Assembly (NCBI RefSeq): GCF_000517065.1
Contig: NZ_KI912105.1
Location: forward strand, 2,118,820-2,182,819
Direction: 5' to 3'
Length of the DNA stretch: 64,000 nt
Source: Alkaliflexus imshenetskii DSM 15055
GTDB lineage: Bacteria > Bacteroidota > Bacteroidia > Bacteroidales > Marinilabiliaceae
Notes under the pieces: model-generated
Seen by the model: only the letters and a program-made list of their open reading frames with translations
Database searches by the model: none
Told to the model about the DNA's origin: nothing
Part shown: piece by piece, positions 58,828 to 64,000 of the stretch
Position numbering within the stretch: position 1 is the first letter of the stretch
Layout: the number at the start of each line of letters is the position of its first letter
Translations under genes and position numbers: made by a program

Positions 58828-59433
58828 ATGAAACATCCATCGTCTGACGATCTCGAAATTGTTGCAAGAATTAGGGCTGGTGATAAGGAGTCCTTTTCTG
58901 CTCTGGTTGAGAAGTACAGTCAAAGGGTATTTCAATCATGTATGGGATTTTTGCATGATACGGATGAAGCTGCTGATCTTACGCAAGAAGTGTTTGTTAA
59001 GGTCTTTGAAAAGTTAGGTGATTTTAGAGGTGAGGCGAGTTTCTCAACCTGGCTTTATCGCATCACACTAAATATGGCACTCAACCATTCGCGCAAACTT
59101 AAGTTGAAGCGTTTTTTTTATCGCTTTTCTGAGGATGGACAACGGCCAGAGTTACAACTCACCAATGATTCAAGTGCCGACAGTGGTATCATTCGGGAAG
59201 AGCAGCGGCAGTTGATTCGAAAATGTGTGGACAAGCTTCCGGCGATGCAGCGAAAGGCCTTTATATTAAATCATTATCAGGACATGAGCAACAGTGAGAT
59301 GGCGAGTGTTTTGCGATTGTCGTTAAAAGCAACCGAAAGTTTGTTGTTTAGAGCCAGGAGTAGAATGAAGACCGAACTAAAGAAATCGTTAAATCCTGAG
59401 ATATGGAGTGTAAGCAATACGAACAAGCAATAG
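58828..59433 (+). CDS. ECF-type RNA polymerase sigma factor
   Basis: A 201-residue sigma-70 family factor with only regions 2 and 4. Region 2 shows AADLTQEVFVKVFEKLGDFR and STWLYRITLNMALNHSRK; region 4 has LPAMQRKAFILNHYQDMSN and LRLSLKATESLLFRARSRMK (helix-turn-helix). The ATG at 58828 is preferred over an in-frame TTG at 58822. The end overlaps the anti-sigma gene by 31 bp, so the two are coupled. The regulon is unknown; the Spy-like protein downstream suggests an envelope or metal stress signal. Confidence 0.93.
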   Translation: MKHPSSDDLEIVARIRAGDKESFSALVEKYSQRVFQSCMGFLHDTDEAADLTQEVFVKVFEKLGDFRGEASFSTWLYRITLNMALNHSRKLKLKRFFYRFSEDGQRPELQLTNDSSADSGIIREEQRQLIRKCVDKLPAMQRKAFILNHYQDMSNSEMASVLRLSLKATESLLFRARSRMKTELKKSLNPEIWSVSNTNKQ

Positions 59434-59822
59434 CCGGTTTAACCGAAGGAGTTATTTCCAAAGAAACGCTTTTGGCTCACCTGCAAGCATGCTCCTCATG
59501 CCGAATGCTTTATAATGCTTGGGCGTTTGCCGGTGAAGTGATTGCTGATGAAAAATCGGCACAGGTATCGCCTTTTATTCACACACGCATTATGGCAAAT
59601 GTTGGCAAGCGTGCCCAAGGTGCACATGGTTGGTTGCAAGGTGTGGCACTGGCAAGGGTGGCCTTGGTCTGGTTTGCTTTAGTGGCTGGTCTATTTGGTG
59701 GCTGGTGGGTAGATGGTTTCAATCATGACGATGGAAAACAAGCTGTTTATATCGATTATTTTTATACAGACCGCATGTCAATCGAATCGGGTTGGTTAAA
59801 TAATGACTTTTATGAAGAATAA
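59403..59822 (+). CDS. Zinc-type membrane anti-sigma factor
   Basis: A 139-residue protein. The N-terminal part has HLQACSSC at about residues 26-33, the His-x3-Cys-x2-Cys signature of ZAS-domain anti-sigma factors, with Cys3 as a further ligand. One membrane helix (about 82-103) separates it from a short periplasmic tail. It should bind and inhibit the sigma factor whose gene it overlaps. The stop overlaps the next gene by 20 bp. Confidence 0.88.
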   Translation: MECKQYEQAIAGLTEGVISKETLLAHLQACSSCRMLYNAWAFAGEVIADEKSAQVSPFIHTRIMANVGKRAQGAHGWLQGVALARVALVWFALVAGLFGGWWVDGFNHDDGKQAVYIDYFYTDRMSIESGWLNNDFYEE

Positions 59823-60342
59823 AACGATAGGTTTCTTACTCCTTATTTTACTTGCTTTTATAACAGGTGTTTGGGGATATCGGCTGATTAAGCCCGCAAC
59901 GGATGAGGATGTAGTTGTCTCTGATGTGGTTGATGCTACTCCGGGGCGAGGTTTTCGTCACATGGTTGATGAGCTCGAATTGGATGATAGTCAGGCAGAA
60001 GCTTTTCGTCAGCTCGAAACCACCTACAGAGAGAATATTCGCCATTTCAATGGCGATTTAAGGATACTTGAAAGAGCTATTATTGAGGAGTTGTCAGTTA
60101 TAAATCCGGATACAGCAATGCTTCATGTATATGCCGATTCTATTGGGAAAGTTCAAAGTCAAATCAAGCTTTTAACCATTCAGCATTTTTTGGCTTTACG
60201 CGATGTATGCAATGAAGAGCAGCAAGCGCGACTCTCGAGATTATTTACACGACTTGAAACAAGTGCTGGACGGGGTCGTGGAGCAGGATATGGCCGCGGA
60301 GAGGGAATGCAACAAGGCCGCAGACATCGACAAACAAAATAG
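59812..60342 (+). CDS. Spy/CpxP-like periplasmic protein with Gly/Arg-rich tail
   Basis: A 176-residue protein, with an in-frame ATG at 59803 as alternative start. A membrane anchor or signal (about 4-24) is followed by a helical region with LELDDSQAEAFRQLETTYREN (cited in part) and RDVCNEEQQARLSRLF, which resemble the LTxxQ motifs of Spy/CpxP/ZraP-type chaperones or metal sensors. The last 30 residues (GRGRGAGYGRGEGMQQGR and on) are Gly/Arg-rich. It is the third gene of the sigma/anti-sigma unit and may sense periplasmic stress and feed it to the anti-sigma factor. Confidence 0.8.
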   Translation: MKNKTIGFLLLILLAFITGVWGYRLIKPATDEDVVVSDVVDATPGRGFRHMVDELELDDSQAEAFRQLETTYRENIRHFNGDLRILERAIIEELSVINPDTAMLHVYADSIGKVQSQIKLLTIQHFLALRDVCNEEQQARLSRLFTRLETSAGRGRGAGYGRGEGMQQGRRHRQTK

Positions 60343-60344
60343 TA

Positions 60345-61319
60345 TTAGAACATTTGCTGTTCAAACAATCCGCGTGGGCGTCTGGGCTTCTCTCCGAAGT
60401 ACCAGGTTAAATCAATTGATGGGAAAATCTTTACTTTAGAAGAACCATAGTTGGCAAATGAAAGGATGTAGCCGGGCGAGATGGAGGTATTGTGGTTTAG
60501 AAAATAGTTTAGTGCGCCATGGTGTTCAACAGCGTTAAGAGTCTCAAAATTGTGGAAGAAGAATTTTACCCCACCTTCAATAAATGTGCGATAAGTAAGT
60601 TGTGCATCTACGCGTATCCGTGCGTTCACCAACACGCCTTTGCCGGTTAATGCGGGGTTTCTGCTACCTCCCAAATGCTCATCAATGTCAATCAAATCGT
60701 TGGATCCAAGCGGGAAGCCATAATCCAGTGCCAGTGCTGCGGTTAATATCAGGTAGGGCTGCTGATTCACACAGGTGTAGTCATAGTCCCATGGTTTACT
60801 GATGATTAGCTCGTTGCGAACAGTAAATATGTGCGGCACCTTCACCAACGAGTCGGCAATGGATTGATATCTTTTTTGTTTCGCCCATTCTAATCCTGGC
60901 GTGGATGAGTAAATGCCGTGACGACTTGCGACCCACCAATTGTCAGAACGGATTCTGTGCTTAAGCATCAGGTTTGGAACCCAGAAAGCTGCTCCAAGTA
61001 GCGATTGTAACTCGTTGTTTCGGTGTATGCCAAGTCGTGAAGGTGTGGTAATGCTCACGTTGCCGGCATTCACAGTGGTGATGTAGGCCGTCTCCGCAGA
61101 CCAGATATGGTCATCGCGCTGAAAATTTTCCCTCGCTCCCATTGGCTGAAGGGGGTTAAACATATTGCCCTGAGACACTTCCTTTTGTCTTTTCTCTAAA
61201 TCGCGTGTGGCGCGCTCTGCCTGACTTCGTTTTCGGAGACGAAGAAACTGGGCGTGAACATCGCCACCGCCGGTAAACTCCAGCATTAACACAACTATCA
61301 AGATTAGCAAGCGCATCAT
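60345..61319 (-). CDS. Outer-membrane-like protein of unknown function
   Basis: A 324-residue secreted protein with a signal peptide (MMRLLILIVVLMLEF to about residue 24, cleaved near HAQ). A short basic helical region (about 25-45) leads into a beta-rich part with aromatic residues and alternating patterns, suggesting an outer membrane barrel: IFPSIDLTWYFG near the end fits a last strand. No family is recognised. It converges with the Spy-like gene, 2 bp apart. The TTG at 61340 is an alternative start; the ATG at 61319 gives the signal peptide. Confidence 0.6.
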   Translation of the reverse strand: MMRLLILIVVLMLEFTGGGDVHAQFLRLRKRSQAERATRDLEKRQKEVSQGNMFNPLQPMGARENFQRDDHIWSAETAYITTVNAGNVSITTPSRLGIHRNNELQSLLGAAFWVPNLMLKHRIRSDNWWVASRHGIYSSTPGLEWAKQKRYQSIADSLVKVPHIFTVRNELIISKPWDYDYTCVNQQPYLILTAALALDYGFPLGSNDLIDIDEHLGGSRNPALTGKGVLVNARIRVDAQLTYRTFIEGGVKFFFHNFETLNAVEHHGALNYFLNHNTSISPGYILSFANYGSSKVKIFPSIDLTWYFGEKPRRPRGLFEQQMF

Positions 61320-61425
61320 TGGTCGGGTAATTTTCAGCAATTTACCAAAAAAATATTTTCGGGTAATTATATTTTACACTGATATTCAGTTTTTAGTGAC
61401 AACCATCATTGCAATATTGAGCTAC

Positions 61426-61471
61426 CATGAAAACAGTTATACCCAATTGTGAGGGTATAACTGTTTTCATG
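61426..61471. repeat. Perfect 19-bp inverted repeat
   Basis: Arms 61426-61444 and 61453-61471 are exact reverse complements, with an 8-nt centre. The outer ends are CATG. It lies about 107 bp upstream of the outer-membrane-like gene and far from any gene end, so it is not an ordinary terminator. It has no clean T-run. It could be an operator, the terminator of a small RNA, or a mobile-element remnant. Confidence 0.75.
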
Positions 61472-62076
61472 CTTTCCCAACAAGCTTGATTTCGTAGAAT
61501 AGGCATCGTTGAATATTTCTAGATTTAATCGCGGATTAAATAGTTGTAAAACAAAGAATAACAGAAATTTAAGGCGCTGTTTTACGCATCAAATATTGTT
61601 CGGTGATAAGTTGTGTATAACCTTATCTCCAAGCGATTTATATCTCAGTGTTACAAAAACGTTATTAATTTAAAGCAATAAATTATGAAATCAGTAGGCC
61701 TATAATTGGGTTAACAGGATGTGTTAGATCTCCATAAGTAATTTGGTGCAAATAAATAAGTTTTATCAGAGTGGATTTAACTCTGGAAGCCGCCATAGAT
61801 AGAAGTTTCAAATAAATTGTCACATTTTTTATCCGGATGCAACCATTTTGAAATTTTTGTGTCATAAAGCAGCAATGGAATGTGGTGTTGATGATGGATT
61901 GGGTTTTAAGCGTGTTTCATTCAATTGGTTGCTTTGGCATTGACTATTGGGGAGTAGTTGTTTAATGGGCGGTTGCTCCTTTCGCATACTCACAAACTAT
62001 CTGTATTAAAGGGTTTAAATGCTTCAAACGCAGTTTCGCTATTGAGCGGCAAAAATCAACTACTCATCGAAATTTG

Positions 62077-62108
62077 TTTGTAGGCATTTATAGGATGGAA
62101 TAATTTTG
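62077..62108 (+). promoter_or_regulatory. Bacteroidota promoter of the efflux operon
   Basis: TTTG at 62077-62080, a 20-bp spacer and TAATTTTG at 62101-62108 match the -33/-7 consensus exactly. Transcription should start near 62113, leaving a 5' leader of about 110 nt. A hairpin CCAGC-ATT-GCTGG lies in this leader at 62184-62196 and is followed by AGTTTT. Confidence 0.7.
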
Positions 62109-62223
62109 GCCTTGAATTGAGTCTGCAGGGAACATTCTCATATACCATCTGTTTTGGGTTTGGAGTAGACTTGACCACCCATACCAGCATTGCTGGAGTT
62201 TTAATTCGTGAATTATTAAGCTA

Positions 62224-63606
62224 ATGAAGAAGAGAAGTATGTGTTTATTTATTAGTAGGCGATTACAAGTGTTGGTAGTATTTTCCTTTTTCCTAATCCG
62301 GATTGATGCCCAAGTGCAGGTTAAGTCCTATACTTTGCAGGAGGCTCTGGATCATGCATCAGAAAATGCATATCAAAAAATCAGTTCAGATTATGATGTG
62401 GCATCTGCCAAAAAGAAAATATGGGAGACGATAGCCACCGGATTGCCGCAAGTTGATTTTTCATCACAGTATAACCACTCCCTCGACTTAGCAAAAAGTC
62501 TTTTGCCAATTGAGTTTTTTCCTGAGGAGAACTGGCCATCCGGAGCTCAGCCGGGCGATAAAATACCTGTTGCTTTTGGTACCTCTTATGATGCCAATTT
62601 TGCGGTGGGTGTTTCTCAGCTGATATTTGATGGCTCCTATTTTGTTGGTATTCAGGCCACGCGGGTTTTTCTTGAGCTTACCGAGCAACAGCAACGCAAA
62701 ACCGAAGTGGAAATACGCAACGGGGTAGCGCAGGCGTATTTCATCGCCCTGAGTGCAAGAGAAAACCGTAATGCTTTCACCGAGCTGCTTAAAGTAAATG
62801 AGGAGATTTTGCGCGAAACGCGTGCGCAGTTTTCCAGCGGTTTTGTAGAGTCGATGGACGTATCGCAAATGGAACTGTTGGTGAACGACTCCCGCAAAAG
62901 GTTGATGGAGGTGAGCCGCAACGAAGAGGTGGCGCTGGCTGTGTTGCGCTTTTCGATGGGACTTAATCCAACCGACGAAATTGAACTTTCCGATTCGCTT
63001 ACATATCTATCGGGACGTATCATAGCCGGAGGCATGCCAATGGAGATTCTGGTGCCCGATACGCATGTGGATTATCAACTGGCCATGAGCAATGAGGAGA
63101 GCCAACGGCTGTATCTTAAGAACGAGCGTGTACAATACCTTCCGAAGATCAGTGCATTTTACAACTATCAAAAGATGGGATTTGCTGATGACTGGAATCT
63201 TTTTGATGAAAAATGGCATAAAGCCCAGATGGTTGGTTTAAAGGTTAGTGTGCCAATTTTCTCCTCGGGAATGCGATATGCACGCGTTCAGCAGCAGAAG
63301 TTAAGTTATCAGAAGAGCCAGAACGAGCGCGAAATGGTGCTGCACGACCTCTACAACCGCTTTTTAACCGCGCAGGCCGATATGCGAAGCAGTTACGACA
63401 ACTATCTGTATAGCATCGAGAATCGTAAGCTGGCACTCGATATTCTTGAGAAAACCAGGGTGAAGTTTAGCCATGGCATCGCTTCCAGTTCTGAGTACAC
63501 ACAGCAGCAGAGCCAGTATATTCAGGCGCATCTTGGATATGTGCAGTCCGCCGTTAACCTAATGAATGCCCATATTGCACTATTAAAAGCTACCGGTCAG
63601 CTATAG
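62224..63606 (+). CDS. TolC-family outer membrane efflux protein
   Basis: A 460-residue protein: signal peptide (about 10-29, ending IDAQ), then two structurally similar helical halves separated by beta-segments. VKSYTLQEALDHASENAYQ at the mature N-terminus, SQLIFDGSYFVGIQA and VSVPIFSSGMRYARVQQ are family landmarks. It forms the outer membrane duct of a tripartite exporter. The membrane-fusion protein follows 54 bp later, so the RND pump is presumably beyond the window. Confidence 0.92.
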   Translation: MKKRSMCLFISRRLQVLVVFSFFLIRIDAQVQVKSYTLQEALDHASENAYQKISSDYDVASAKKKIWETIATGLPQVDFSSQYNHSLDLAKSLLPIEFFPEENWPSGAQPGDKIPVAFGTSYDANFAVGVSQLIFDGSYFVGIQATRVFLELTEQQQRKTEVEIRNGVAQAYFIALSARENRNAFTELLKVNEEILRETRAQFSSGFVESMDVSQMELLVNDSRKRLMEVSRNEEVALAVLRFSMGLNPTDEIELSDSLTYLSGRIIAGGMPMEILVPDTHVDYQLAMSNEESQRLYLKNERVQYLPKISAFYNYQKMGFADDWNLFDEKWHKAQMVGLKVSVPIFSSGMRYARVQQQKLSYQKSQNEREMVLHDLYNRFLTAQADMRSSYDNYLYSIENRKLALDILEKTRVKFSHGIASSSEYTQQQSQYIQAHLGYVQSAVNLMNAHIALLKATGQL

Positions 63607-63660
63607 CACCGGAAAAGTTTGTTTTATATTTTATGTGAGACCATTAATGTGATTATAATA

Positions 63661-64000
63661 ATGAAAAGTAAATTGATTCTTTGGCCAATGATTTCCGGTT
63701 ACCTCTTTCTGTCGGCTTGTGGTTCGCGTGTGGCAGACGAAAACTGGGAGAAAGCTGATCAACTGGCTGAATACAAGGTTCAGATGGAAGATCTACGGAA
63801 GAAGATAGCTCAACTAGAGCGTGAACTAAATATTGTTGACGATAAATCAACGGTGAATGTGGAGATTACTCCGGTGGTGAAAACCAACTTTGAACATTTT
63901 GTTGATGTAATGGGACGGGTACAATCTGACCAGAATTTGCTGGTGAGTCCTGAGTCTGCCGGTAATATTGTTGAGATTCTGGTTAAGGAGGGCGACAGGG
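63661..64000 (+). CDS. RND efflux periplasmic adaptor (membrane-fusion protein), partial
   Basis: The first 113 codons of a frame that runs off the right edge. It has a lipoprotein signal (YLFLSACGS, Cys about residue 20), a coiled coil (about 32-57) and the start of the HlyD/AcrA-type barrel-sandwich domain, with VDVMGRVQSDQNLLVSPESA and VEILVKEGD. It links the TolC duct to an inner membrane pump. An extra N-terminal coiled coil before the barrel is a feature of some Bacteroidota adaptors. Confidence 0.88.
   Translation, partial: MKSKLILWPMISGYLFLSACGSRVADENWEKADQLAEYKVQMEDLRKKIAQLERELNIVDDKSTVNVEITPVVKTNFEHFVDVMGRVQSDQNLLVSPESAGNIVEILVKEGDR

Larger units (their letters stand above)
61320..62223. 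other. Long divergent intergenic region
   Basis: About 900 bp without a credible gene, the largest gap in the window. It holds a perfect 19-bp palindrome (61426-61471) and the efflux operon promoter (62077-62108). A 60-codon frame on the minus strand (61683-61865) has no recognisable features. The remaining sequence is AT-rich and could contain a small RNA. Confidence 0.55.

Noticed and set aside
61683-61865. Minus-strand frame of 60 codons in the large gap
   Set aside because: No recognisable feature and no appropriate regulatory signals.

Overview
The window looks like a chromosome segment of a Gram-negative Bacteroidota bacterium, most likely a non-flagellated, Bacteroidales/Marinilabiliales-type anaerobe or facultative anaerobe. 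The evidence is a PorZ-like type IX secretion component with a C-terminal sorting domain, a bactofilin beside the F0 genes, DUF4254 paired with a family-9 glycosyltransferase, a Wzi-like porin, HXXXCXXC anti-sigma/ECF pairing, and promoters of the Bacteroidota TTTG-N20-TAnnTTTG type. No rRNA, tRNA, CRISPR array, transposase or prophage was seen. The species cannot be named from the sequence.

Positions 1-19282 (all minus strand) hold a very large signalling cluster. A transmembrane chemoreceptor, a STAS protein, CheY, an Hpt-like protein, CheA, two CheW, a canonical CheR, an unorthodox kinase-like protein, CheD and a full CheB are followed without a break by a membrane GAF-PAS protein, two further CheR-type proteins, a receiverless CheB, a membrane GAF protein, and a SiaA-like PP2C phosphatase with SiaB and SiaC homologues. 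A YfiR-like periplasmic protein lies upstream of the chemoreceptor. The arrangement suggests that a chemosensory array and a Ser/Thr partner-switching module of SiaABC type are built into one regulatory unit. No flagellar genes and no GGDEF enzyme are in the window, so the output is unknown (gliding, surface attachment, secretion or second-messenger synthesis are candidates).

19783-25286: an RND/MMPL-type exporter with a polyprenyl diphosphate synthase, then atpDC (F1 beta and epsilon), separate from the rest of the ATP synthase. 25418-33601: surface polysaccharide genes (DUF4254 protein, GT9, three GT2, one GT4, a Wzi-like outer membrane protein, and an opposing GT2). 34073-40141: an LtaS-like membrane sulfatase/phosphotransferase, a U32 peptidase with a DUF2797 protein, an endonuclease/exonuclease/phosphatase-fold lipoprotein that has lost its catalytic residues, and a Gfo/Idh/MocA oxidoreductase. 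40334-46080 (minus): rdgB, porZ and a large propeller protein as one operon. 46281-48974: a tandem universal stress protein and a class III adenylate cyclase fused to a PDE-like HD domain. 49365-55311: bactofilin, a four-helix membrane protein in the AtpI position, and atpBEFHAG. 55316-57817 (minus): homoserine dehydrogenase and O-acetylhomoserine sulfhydrylase, with a structured leader that may encode a methionine-rich peptide. 58329-60342: a small Gly/Arg-rich secreted protein, an ECF sigma factor, its anti-sigma factor and a Spy/CpxP-like protein. 60345-64000: an outer-membrane-like protein and the start of a TolC/RND efflux operon, the latter behind a near-perfect Bacteroidota promoter.

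The observations most worth following are the fused Sia-Che cluster with its degenerate enzymes (CheR without the usual SAM motif, a kinase with Asn for His, output-less GAF/PAS membrane proteins), the cyclase-phosphodiesterase fusion, the glycine-poor c subunit, the dead nuclease-fold lipoprotein, the methionine leader, and a perfect 19-bp palindrome in an otherwise empty intergenic region.
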